This document shows positions 1 through 5,511 of a stretch of 5,511 bases of DNA, piece by piece; position 1 is the first letter of the stretch, and every line of letters begins with the position of its first letter. Position numbers and translations under genes: made by a program. Source of the DNA: Fidelibacterota bacterium. Its GTDB lineage: Bacteria; Fidelibacterota; UBA2242. The stretch covers positions 1 through 5,511 of the forward strand of contig JAUSPJ010000211.1 of assembly GCA_030655795.1 (NCBI GenBank), in the 5' to 3' direction. The notes beneath the pieces are model-generated. The model was not told the DNA's origin, ran no database searches, and saw only the letters and a list, made by a program, of their open reading frames with translations.

Positions 1-608
1 ACCCGCAAGCCATCGAGTCCATTCGTGCTATATGACAGTTCTTTATAGTCATTGTCAATTTCCATATATGCAGTCCAGTCATCAGAGCGGCTGGTCGTGG
101 AAACCTCATCTTCAGGATATGTATAAGCGTAAGCGCTGCCCCCAAAATTTAAAACATAAATATCGGTTTCTGCACCTCCATAATTATCAACCGGCGGCGG
201 ATCAAATCCCAGTGTATCAATCAAAATCCGGTAAACGTATTCTGCCGCGACGGCAGCTTCATAGATATAGTCCGGCACTCCGACTTCAATAGTTGACAGA
301 GTATCAACGGCGTAATAACCCGCTGTTGTATAATGGAATTTAAAATGACCGGCGCGGCTGATATAGGTCTGCTCATCCGTAATTACTGGCCGACTGAAGG
401 ATGCTTTGCCCAGCAGCGCTTCCCGCTGCTTGGGATGAATCATCAATGATTTTACAGCTAATGGATTTTCAGATTGCATTGCGCTGACAGAAATTTCCTC
501 AAAATTTGCCGATTGCAGATATTGCATTATCGCCGTATGAGAATCCTCAGCTTTCAAAAAGATAACTGACAGACTCAAGATAAATGTTATGATATATGGA
601 TATTTCAT
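1..608 (-). CDS. Secreted putative metalloprotease, MXAN_6640-like (N-terminal 202 residues; runs off left edge)
   Basis: Only the N-terminal 202 codons are present; the C-terminus lies beyond base 1. The ATG (606-608) follows the der stop codon after only 4 bases, so translation is probably coupled to der. A purine-rich AGGAG lies about 35 bases upstream, too far to be a normal Shine-Dalgarno site. Residues 1-20 form a signal peptide (hydrophobic IITFILSLSVIFL, likely cut after LKA), so the product is exported. The segments GHFKFHYTT (87-95), VPDYIYEAA (111-119), TDIYVLNFGGSAYAYT (148-163) and YMEIDNDYKE (181-190) match, from memory, the conserved N-terminal part of MXAN_6640-type putative metalloproteases. 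In that family the zinc-binding HExxH-type helix comes shortly after the point where this window ends, so the catalytic site is not visible. Substrate unknown. A T9SS-type sorting domain at the missing C-terminus is possible but unseen. Confidence 0.75.
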   Translation of the reverse strand, partial: MKYPYIITFILSLSVIFLKAEDSHTAIMQYLQSANFEEISVSAMQSENPLAVKSLMIHPKQREALLGKASFSRPVITDEQTYISRAGHFKFHYTTAGYYAVDTLSTIEVGVPDYIYEAAVAAEYVYRILIDTLGFDPPPVDNYGGAETDIYVLNFGGSAYAYTYPEDEVSTTSRSDDWTAYMEIDNDYKELSYSTNGLDGLR

Positions 609-612
609 TGAT

Positions 613-1929
613 TTATTTCTGACGAAACAGCAGCGTAACCGGGACTCCTATGAAGCCAAATTTCTGACGGAGTTTGTTCTCCAGAAAACGTCGATACTCT
701 TCCTTGACACTCTTTGGATCATTGCAGAAAAACAAAAATACCGGGGGATCAATTTTCACCTGCGTGACATATTTGATCTGAATATGTTTTCCGCCTACCG
801 CAGGCGGCGGCGTCCGGTCAATGACTTCCTGAAAATATTTGTTCAGCTGATTGGTAGAAACCCGCTTTTTCGCTGACTCATACACATCATTTGCGGTTTC
901 CAGAATCTGACCGATGCGCTGTTTGGTCAGCGCGGAAATGAAAATCATCGGGTAATAAGCGAGTTCCGGAAAGCGAAAAATAATTTCATCCTGATAATTT
1001 TTCAGCGTATTCGACTCTTTCTGAATCAGGTCCCATTTATTGATCGCAATAATCACCCCCTTTTTCCGGTCCAGAATCGAACGGGTAATGCTTGCATCCT
1101 GTCTGTCAAAGCCTTTTACAGCATCGATAACCAGAATTGCGACATTGCATCGGTCAATCGCCCGTTCAGTGCGTACGTTGCTGTAAAATTCAATATTATC
1201 TTTGATGTTTTTCTTTTTCCGGAGCCCGGCGGTATCAATTAAGGTGACCGGCTTTCCATAAAACATAATTTCCGAATCGATGGAATCCCGGGTCGTTCCG
1301 GGAATATCCGTAACAATGAGTTGATCCACACCCAGAATTGCATTGATAATGGAGGATTTTCCGCCATTCGGCATTCCAATAATTGCCAAACGCAAATGAT
1401 CGGATATGTCCTGCTCTACCGGAGCTTCCATGGGTAATTTTTCCAGTACGAGATCCAACAGATCGCCGATACGACGGCCATTTTGAGCCGAGATAGGAAA
1501 TACATCGCCGAAACCAAGTTTGAAAAATTCGAAACGGATATTTTCCCTGACTTCATCGTCACATTTATTGGCTACCAGTATAATTGGTTTGTCCGCCATT
1601 CGCAGCATCTCTGCAATTTGTTTATCCATGGGCATTAACTGATCATTCACATCCACCATAAACATGATTAAATCAGCTTCCCCGACCGCCAACTCAACCT
1701 GAGCCCGAATAGCATTCTCGATAGTATCCTGACTTTCCGGAATATACCCGCCGGTGTCAATCAACCTGAATTGCCGGCCGACCCAGTTAACTGTCTCATA
1801 AACACGGTCACGGGTTATACCCGCCTGCGCATGAATAATCGACTTCCGCTTTTGGGCTATTCTGTTAAACAGTGTGGACTTCCCTACATTCGGGCGTCCG
1901 ATAATCGCAACTACAGGTTCATTCTTCAA
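613..1929 (-). CDS. der: Ribosome biogenesis GTPase Der (EngA)
   Basis: This is a tandem-GTPase protein acting in the cytoplasm in late 50S subunit assembly. At 438 residues it is full length for the family. The first G domain shows G1 GRPNVGKS (11-18), T39 in G2, G3 DTGG (58-61), G4 NKCD (121-124) and SAQ (147-149). The second shows G1 GMPNGGKS (185-192), G3 DTAG (232-235), the basic RKKK stretch after it (237-240), G4 NKWD (297-300) and SAL (332-334). The C-terminal KH-like domain covers about 350-438. The start is TTG at 1929-1927: the same frame has a TGA three codons upstream (1938-1936), and no ATG lies before the P-loop. The gene overlaps the DUF512 gene by 11 bases and precedes the protease gene by 4, indicating one operon. 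Oddity: the second P-loop reads N-G-G-K-S instead of the usual N-V-G-K-S. Confidence 0.97.
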   Translation of the reverse strand: MKNEPVVAIIGRPNVGKSTLFNRIAQKRKSIIHAQAGITRDRVYETVNWVGRQFRLIDTGGYIPESQDTIENAIRAQVELAVGEADLIMFMVDVNDQLMPMDKQIAEMLRMADKPIILVANKCDDEVRENIRFEFFKLGFGDVFPISAQNGRRIGDLLDLVLEKLPMEAPVEQDISDHLRLAIIGMPNGGKSSIINAILGVDQLIVTDIPGTTRDSIDSEIMFYGKPVTLIDTAGLRKKKNIKDNIEFYSNVRTERAIDRCNVAILVIDAVKGFDRQDASITRSILDRKKGVIIAINKWDLIQKESNTLKNYQDEIIFRFPELAYYPMIFISALTKQRIGQILETANDVYESAKKRVSTNQLNKYFQEVIDRTPPPAVGGKHIQIKYVTQVKIDPPVFLFFCNDPKSVKEEYRRFLENKLRQKFGFIGVPVTLLFRQK

Positions 1930-3196
1930 GTATATTCACCATTTCTTTTATGTCGTAATCGCCGACTTTTACAGTTGTTTTTAGTCCTCTGCTAATGTCT
2001 TCCGGCTTTAGATCATCAAGTAGAAAACCATCTTCATTGATACAGTTTGGCGGTAAAAAGATACAATCGAAGTCTGAATCTTGGGGAAATTGTCCGATGA
2101 TATCTCCGCCGGTCAACAATCCCGACACGGTTACCGTATTGCCAAAGAAATTATTCTCTATGCTCACAATTTCAGCATTCAGATCAGTAATCCGGTTTAA
2201 ATAGGGCAATACATAATCGCGGATTACCGGTTCGGCCAATTTTCCGGTAATGAGGCCGATTTTCTTGGGACTCGTCAACCTGATTTTACTCCGTCCCGCT
2301 ACAGAATCGATCAACTGCCGGCATAAGCCCACACCATTCTCTAATTGGCAATAGGGCCCGTAGTGCTTATTACCGGGAAACGGTTTTTCTGCCAGCAGGT
2401 AAAACTCATCCGACAGGTAGACAAAGGGATCACCTTCATTGTTTTGATAAACGCGGTTCCAGTCCTCGGACTGACGAACTAAATCCGCTGCCAAATCAGG
2501 AGAAACCGGCAGTATTGCAGGTAAATGCTTTCGGTGCCGGGTTAATCCAACGGGCACAACAGCCAGGGACTTTATCATTTTCTTATATTTATACAGATCA
2601 TTAATCGTTTGCTTGAGCACGTCTCCGTCATTCATCCCCGGAACCAGAACCAGCTGCGTATGCAGTTCAATCCGGTTTTTCACCAGGTATTCGATTTTTT
2701 CCATCAGCCGATCGTCGGATTTGAATCGAAATATTGATTTTCTAATATCGGGGTCGGTGGCATGGACGGAAATATACAATGGCGATAACCGTTGTTCCAC
2801 AATCCGCTTCAGATCAGTGTCGTTCATATCGGTTAGCGTTATATAATTGCCGTACAAAAATGAATAGCGGTAATCCTCGTCACAAAAATAGACCTGATTG
2901 CGCATTTTCGGTGGATTCTGTTTGATAAAACAAAACACGCAGTTATTGGAGCAGGATTTCAGCTTAAAATCCTCAATTTCAAGCCCCAGATCCTCTTCGT
3001 AGGATTTTTCGATTTGTGTCCGACTCAATTTACCGTCCGTCTTATAAACCACGTCGAGCACTTCTTCAGATTGATAATAATAATAATCCAGCAGATCGTT
3101 AACGGCATGACCGTTCAATGAAACCAGGTGATCATTTTTCCCGACACCGGAGTTATCGGCCAGACTATCTTTTTTTACATTTATAATTTTTATCAC
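1919..3196 (-). CDS. DUF512-family PDZ/radical SAM protein
   Basis: The 425-residue cytoplasmic protein has three parts. An N-terminal PDZ-like segment covers about 2-60 (KKDSLADNSGVGKNDHLVSLNG). The radical SAM core carries the cluster motif C82-x3-C86-x2-C89 within CSNNCVFCF, followed by GNYITLTD (116-123) and YISVHATDP (141-149). The DUF512 region has PVGLTRHR (215-222), QLENGVGLCR (284-293) and FFGNTVTVSGLLTGGD (350-365). These are the diagnostic blocks of the family, which includes the TIGR03279 proteins. The biochemical role is not established; a 4Fe-4S cluster and SAM cleavage are inferred from the motif. The gene starts with GTG at 3196-3194: an in-frame TAG lies ten codons upstream with no ATG or other usual start between. 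No good Shine-Dalgarno site is seen. It is the first gene of the leftward operon and overlaps der by 11 bases; DUF512 genes next to der are known in Clostridia. Confidence 0.93.
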   Translation of the reverse strand: MIKIINVKKDSLADNSGVGKNDHLVSLNGHAVNDLLDYYYYQSEEVLDVVYKTDGKLSRTQIEKSYEEDLGLEIEDFKLKSCSNNCVFCFIKQNPPKMRNQVYFCDEDYRYSFLYGNYITLTDMNDTDLKRIVEQRLSPLYISVHATDPDIRKSIFRFKSDDRLMEKIEYLVKNRIELHTQLVLVPGMNDGDVLKQTINDLYKYKKMIKSLAVVPVGLTRHRKHLPAILPVSPDLAADLVRQSEDWNRVYQNNEGDPFVYLSDEFYLLAEKPFPGNKHYGPYCQLENGVGLCRQLIDSVAGRSKIRLTSPKKIGLITGKLAEPVIRDYVLPYLNRITDLNAEIVSIENNFFGNTVTVSGLLTGGDIIGQFPQDSDFDCIFLPPNCINEDGFLLDDLKPEDISRGLKTTVKVGDYDIKEMVNILEE

Positions 3197-3330
3197 GTTT
3201 GATTCAGTTTTATCAATTTTAATCTATCCTGTTACTCGGCCTGAAACGAATCGGATGATTCTGCTACCTGGATGTTTACAAATATCGGGTGAATTTAACC
3301 AATTAGGACTGTTAATAAAAGATCGCATTT

Positions 3331-3345
3331 CGGGACGATGTCCCG
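3331..3345. repeat. Perfect 6+6 inverted repeat, 3-base spacer
   Basis: CGGGAC-GAT-GTCCCG is fully complementary between its arms. It is GC-rich within an otherwise AT-rich intergenic region. There is no T-run on either side, so it does not look like an intrinsic terminator. It could be a dimeric repressor site between the two divergent transcription units, or the core of a small dispersed repeat. Function is not known. Confidence 0.45.
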
Positions 3346-3465
3346 CGCAGTCGAAAAATAATGTTGCCAATGGAAATAATAATTAATAGATTTTAAAAGC
3401 TGGTGTGAGTTTTTTGAGTTTACTTTGAAGCAGATAGAAAAAGTTATATCATTTCAATCCATCTT

Positions 3466-3474
3466 AGGGGAAGG
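3466..3474 (+). promoter_or_regulatory. Strong Shine-Dalgarno site for the CsgG/PEGA gene
   Basis: AGGGGAAGG ends 7 bases before the ATG at 3482. It is a good anti-16S match, whereas the minus-strand genes of this window have weak or no sites. It fixes the start of the gene that follows. Confidence 0.75.
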
Positions 3475-3481
3475 ACATTAA

Positions 3482-4357
3482 ATGAGAAAGATATTTAGAA
3501 GATTTGCAATTTTTATATTAGTTGTCTGCTTCTACGGATTATTACCGGTGCAGGCTCAGGATAAAATGAATATTGCTGTAATTGATTTTGAAGCTCAGGG
3601 TGGTTTAACTCCACAAGAAGCTGCTGTTTTAACCAATAGGCTACGATCCAAACTTGTAACCACTGATGCATTCATTATGCTGGATAGAGGACGCATGGAT
3701 GAAATTCTAAAGGAACAGGGGTTTCAACTAAGCGGTTGTACATCCACTGAGTGTGCAGTAGAAATGGGTAAATTGTTAAATGTTCAACAGATAGTGTCAG
3801 GTTCGGTTGGTAAAATTGGAAGTCTTTATACAATTGATATTGTATTAATAGATGTAGAAACTTCTCAGATAATAAAATCAATAACCCGCGATTTCAAAGG
3901 CGAGATTGAGGGAATTATAGATTTAATGGGATCTATTGCAAACGAACTCTCTACTATAGGAAAACCACAAATAACATCTAAGATGTCAAATCTGTATCGA
4001 ATTGATTTCTCATCTGTTCCATCCCAGGCAGAAGTTTTTCTGGATAACCGGTTTGTAGGCAAAACACCTGTTTCAAACAAGTTTGAGGAAGGATCGTATC
4101 TTGTCAGGATGCATTTAGAAAATTACATCGACTACAGGCAACAAATATCATTGCAAAAAGATATCCAGCTGGAAGCAAAACTTAAATACACTGACGAATA
4201 TCACCGTCAACTTGCCGGAATGAAAAAAGGAAAATCTGGAAAAAGGTGGTTGTGGATAGGCAGCGCTACCGCAATAATCGGAGGCGGTATATATTATATG
4301 ACCCAGATCGCACCTTCCCAGGATAAGGGATTTCCAAATCCTCCGGGAAGGCCGTAA
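3482..4357 (+). CDS. Exported CsgG-like/PEGA-domain protein with C-terminal membrane segment
   Basis: Residues 1-25 form a signal peptide (basic RKIFRR, hydrophobic core, cut near VQA|Q). Residues 29-156 resemble the CsgG/LpoB-like periplasmic fold: IAVIDFEAQG (31-40), a helix with LDRGRMDEILKEQGFQ (67-82), then a strand-rich part ending in VLIDVETSQI (121-130). C86 and C91 in the SGCTSTECA segment could form a disulphide. A PEGA domain spans about 172-235 (SVPSQAEVFLDNRFVGKTPV). A basic linker (KKGKSGKR) leads into a predicted membrane helix at about 256-275 and a proline-rich tail ending PNPPGRP. It probably acts in the envelope as a structural or sensing subunit; true CsgG pore activity is not supported, since the C-terminal architecture differs and the N-terminal lipobox is absent. 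It begins the rightward gene run and lies 51 bases before the DUF4258 gene. No specific gene name is recognised. Confidence 0.8.
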   Translation: MRKIFRRFAIFILVVCFYGLLPVQAQDKMNIAVIDFEAQGGLTPQEAAVLTNRLRSKLVTTDAFIMLDRGRMDEILKEQGFQLSGCTSTECAVEMGKLLNVQQIVSGSVGKIGSLYTIDIVLIDVETSQIIKSITRDFKGEIEGIIDLMGSIANELSTIGKPQITSKMSNLYRIDFSSVPSQAEVFLDNRFVGKTPVSNKFEEGSYLVRMHLENYIDYRQQISLQKDIQLEAKLKYTDEYHRQLAGMKKGKSGKRWLWIGSATAIIGGGIYYMTQIAPSQDKGFPNPPGRP

Positions 4358-4396
4358 AGGTGAGTATACGCATAAAGACACTATTTTTGTTTATTC

Positions 4397-4401
4397 GGAA
4401 G
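4397..4401 (+). promoter_or_regulatory. Ribosome-binding site supporting a TTG start
   Basis: GGAAG lies 7 bases before TTG at 4409. The alternative in-frame GTG at 4421 has only TTTTGGTTTTTAAA in front of it and no Shine-Dalgarno match, so the TTG is preferred. Confidence 0.5.
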
Positions 4402-4408
4402 TATAATT

Positions 4409-4732
4409 TTGGTTTTTAAAGTGATCGATAAAATTAAAAAAATAAAAAAAGACATTATTCACAAAAACTACAGGTTCACTTTACATTCATTAGAACGACG
4501 AATTGAAAGAGAAATTAGCAAATCTGAAATTGAGGAAGCGATAAAAAATGGCGAAATCATAGAAGATTACACTGGGGATAAATATAGCCCAAGTTGCCTA
4601 ATACTGGGATATACAATCAATGGACGTCCTCTACATATTCAATGTTCCGTTGATCCTGTATGGATAATAACTTGTTATGATCCAAGTGAACAAAGTAACA
4701 AATGGAACAACAACTATAAAAAAAGGAGATAA
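4409..4732 (+). CDS. DUF4258-domain protein, putative toxin of a toxin-antitoxin-like pair
   Basis: This is a 107-residue basic cytoplasmic protein. The sequence fits the small DUF4258 family: a lysine-rich N-terminus; H26 with R30 and R34 (HSLERRIER), where the family usually has HAxxRxxxR; then ISKSEIEEAIKNGEIIEDY (36-54), YSPSCLILGYTINGRPLHI (59-77) and a final strand with IITCYDPSE (86-94) and KW (98-99). DUF4258 proteins are thought to be RelE/BrnT-like, and many sit beside an antitoxin-like gene, as here. RNase activity is inferred, not shown. The start is TTG at 4409 (see ribosome-binding site); a GTG at 4421 would remove four residues. The gene is markedly AT-rich compared with der and DUF512, consistent with transfer. 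Its last codons contain the ribosome-binding site of the next gene, 4 bases downstream. Confidence 0.82.
   Translation: MVFKVIDKIKKIKKDIIHKNYRFTLHSLERRIEREISKSEIEEAIKNGEIIEDYTGDKYSPSCLILGYTINGRPLHIQCSVDPVWIITCYDPSEQSNKWNNNYKKRR
4723..4728 (+). promoter_or_regulatory. Shine-Dalgarno site embedded in the end of the DUF4258 gene
   Basis: AAGGAG lies in the last codons (Lys-Arg-Arg) of the DUF4258 gene and 8 bases before ATG 4737. It fixes the zinc-finger protein start at 4737 rather than at an in-frame ATG at 4677, which lies inside the DUF4258 gene. It suggests coupled translation of the pair. Confidence 0.85.
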
Positions 4733-4736
4733 AATT

Positions 4737-4967
4737 ATGAAGTGTGCAGCATGCGGTGGCGATATGATTGAAAAAAACGGTGATCTTGATCTTAGGATCC
4801 ATGAAAAGTTGTACATTGTAAGAAATATTAATTATGAAGAATGCTCAAAATGCGGAGAAACAGTTATAAAACCTGGCACTAGTGAACGGATTTATAATAA
4901 GATAAAAAATCACCATTATATTAAAGAAATGATGGAAATACCTGTTATTGAAGGGGTAATGGCATAA
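4737..4967 (+). CDS. YgiT-type zinc-finger protein, putative antitoxin partner
   Basis: This is a 76-residue protein. It has two CxxC knuckles, C3-x2-C6 (CAAC) and C36-x2-C39 (CSKC), spaced as in the zinc-binding N-terminal domain of MqsA/YgiT. Between them, RIHEKLYIVRNINYEE corresponds to the strand before the second knuckle, and ETVIKPGTSERIYNKI (41-56) is the family's usual follow-on helix. It stops after about 20 more residues (HHYIKEMMEIPVIEGVMA), so the DNA-binding HTH domain of full MqsA is absent. Short YgiT-type proteins next to DUF4258 genes are a recurring pair. By analogy it would bind and neutralise the preceding protein, but whether it can repress the operon without an HTH is unclear. 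The start is fixed by a strong ribosome-binding site. No terminator follows before the next gene. Confidence 0.87.
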   Translation: MKCAACGGDMIEKNGDLDLRIHEKLYIVRNINYEECSKCGETVIKPGTSERIYNKIKNHHYIKEMMEIPVIEGVMA

Positions 4968-4987
4968 AGTACGAGAAAAATGATGTT

Positions 4988-5003
4988 GGAAAATATCTTT
5001 TCC
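4988..5003. repeat. AT-rich 6+6 inverted repeat after the TA-like pair
   Basis: GGAAAA-TATC-TTTTCC is a perfect inverted repeat in the 59-base gap before the IPT gene. The stem is mostly A-T and no T-run follows, so it would be a poor intrinsic terminator. It may be chance in AT-rich DNA. Confidence 0.25.
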
Positions 5004-5012
5004 ACAACCACC

Positions 5013-5018
5013 GGGGAG
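5013..5018 (+). promoter_or_regulatory. Shine-Dalgarno site for the IPT-domain gene
   Basis: GGGGAG ends 8 bases before ATG 5027. It supports this start over the in-frame ATG at 5123, which has no such site and would leave a signal peptide without a basic N-terminus. Confidence 0.7.
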
Positions 5019-5026
5019 ACCATAAG

Positions 5027-5511
5027 ATGAATATACAATATTCCCGTTACCAAAAAAGTAAGACCTCATTTATAATTCCCGAACGACATCATCGAAAATC
5101 AAGACCAACATCAAACTTGGGCATGTTAATTCTGTTCGTCTTTTTCATTCCAACATTTATCCTCGCACAAATTCCCACCATCACTTCCTTCTCCCCAACC
5201 TCTGGTCCCATCGGTACAACAGTCACAATTACCGGCGCCAACTTCAACACAACCGCTGAGAACAATGTGGTGTACTTTGGTGCGGTGAAGGCGACAATTA
5301 TATCGGCAAGTTCAACATCTCTCACCGTGACAGTCCCAACTGGGATAACGTATCAGCCGATTACAGTAACAGATATAACAACTGGATTGACGGCGTACTC
5401 CGCCAAACCGTTTATTATTACGTTCGCCGGCGGCGGGTCTATCACAAGTACCTCTTTTGCGGCGAAGGTAGATAATGGGACAGGAAATACTCCGGAGGCT
5501 GTTGCTATATG
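5027..5511 (+). CDS. Secreted IPT/TIG-domain protein (N-terminal 161 residues; runs off right edge)
   Basis: Residues 1-31 are a polar, basic extension (HHRKSRP). The hydrophobic segment at 32-47 (LGMLILFVFFIPTFILA) looks like a signal peptide cut before Q48. Residues 49 to about 133 are one IPT/TIG immunoglobulin-like domain: PTITSFSPTSGPIGTTVTIT, NNVVYFGAVKA, SLTVTVPTG and the closing AYSAKPFIITF. Then comes GGGSITSTSFAAKVD and a region (NTPEAVAI) cut by the window end. From memory of the family, this opening is commonly followed by FG-GAP/VCBS calcium-binding repeats with GDxDGDGxxD motifs, often with a sorting domain at the far C-terminus. Both would lie outside the window, so a large cell-surface or secreted adhesin-like product is inferred. 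The composition is richer in G and C than the gene pair before it, so it is probably not part of that module. Confidence 0.8.
   Translation, partial: MNIQYSRYQKSKTSFIIPERHHRKSRPTSNLGMLILFVFFIPTFILAQIPTITSFSPTSGPIGTTVTITGANFNTTAENNVVYFGAVKATIISASSTSLTVTVPTGITYQPITVTDITTGLTAYSAKPFIITFAGGGSITSTSFAAKVDNGTGNTPEAVAI

Larger units (their letters stand above)
3197..3481. promoter_or_regulatory. Divergent intergenic region
   Basis: The 285 bases separate the leftward DUF512-der operon from the rightward CsgG/PEGA gene, so promoters for both should lie here. The part near the rightward gene (about 3362-3460) is very AT-rich. TATATC at 3445-3450 could be a -10 element, but the nearest -35-like TTGAAG (3425-3430) is only 14 bases away, so it is not assigned. 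On the minus strand TAAAAT, about 25 bases before the GTG, is an equally weak candidate. A perfect inverted repeat at 3331-3345 is listed separately. I see no RNA gene or small coding frame here. Confidence 0.6.

Noticed and set aside
32..292. Plus-strand open frame opposite the protease gene
   Set aside because: It lies antisense to a frame with a signal peptide and family motifs, its protein has no recognisable domain, and no ribosome-binding site was seen.
589..876. Plus-strand open frame opposite the 3' end of der
   Set aside because: It is fully antisense to the conserved KH-domain region of Der and shows no family resemblance.
3197..3481. CRISPR array, tRNA or small RNA in the divergent region
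   Set aside because: No regularly spaced repeats, cloverleaf-like arms or strong terminator were seen; the only structure is one short palindrome.
4404..4411. TAATTTTG as a Bacteroidota-type TAnnTTTG promoter element for the DUF4258 gene
   Set aside because: The only TTTG upstream (4386-4389) is 14 bases away rather than about 19-21, and the transcript would begin downstream of the preferred TTG start. The region is AT-rich enough for chance matches.
4677..4736. Upstream in-frame extension of the zinc-finger protein to an ATG at 4677
   Set aside because: It would overlap the DUF4258 gene by 56 bases, has no ribosome-binding site there, and adds 20 residues before the CAAC knuckle that normally sits at the N-terminus. 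The strong AAGGAG favours 4737.
4988..5003. Intrinsic terminator after the TA-like pair
   Set aside because: The GGAAAA/TTTTCC stem is weak and no T-run follows it on the plus strand.
5089..5325. Minus-strand open frame opposite the IPT gene
   Set aside because: The plus strand encodes a clear signal peptide and IPT domain; the minus-strand protein has no recognisable features.

Overview
The window fits a Gram-negative bacterium of the FCB/Calditrichota-like sphere (Calditrichota, KSB1, Neomarinimicrobiota, Ignavibacteria and relatives). This is inferred from the mix of families: a secreted MXAN_6640-type putative metalloprotease, a CsgG-like/PEGA protein ending in a proline/glycine-rich tail, and an IPT/TIG surface protein of the kind that usually carries FG-GAP repeats. 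There is no rRNA or other direct taxonomic marker, so the placement is tentative. Base composition is moderate on the left and clearly AT-richer around 4400-4970.

Left half (1-3196, minus strand). Three genes are packed head to tail and read right to left: a PDZ/radical-SAM/DUF512 protein (GTG start), the ribosome-assembly GTPase Der (TTG start, overlapping the previous gene by 11 bases), and, 4 bases after der, a secreted putative metalloprotease that runs off the left edge. This looks like one transcript. The DUF512-der pairing is a recurrent neighbourhood in other bacteria. The exported protease behind it looks like a lineage-specific rider.

Centre (3197-3481). This is a 285-base divergent intergenic region. 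It holds a perfect 6+6 inverted repeat and a strong ribosome-binding site for the rightward gene.

Right half (3482-5511, plus strand). First comes an exported CsgG-like/PEGA protein with a C-terminal membrane segment. It is followed by a compact AT-rich gene pair, a DUF4258 protein and a YgiT-type zinc-finger protein, with the layout of a type II toxin-antitoxin-like module. Last is a secreted IPT/TIG-domain protein with an unusually long N-terminal extension, cut by the right edge. Gaps on this strand are short (51, 4 and 59 bases) and I see no convincing terminator, so read-through is possible.

I do not see a wholly new multi-gene system. The most interesting points are the HTH-less DUF4258/YgiT pair, the protease co-transcribed with der, the glycine substitution in Der's second P-loop, and the membrane-tailed CsgG/PEGA protein.
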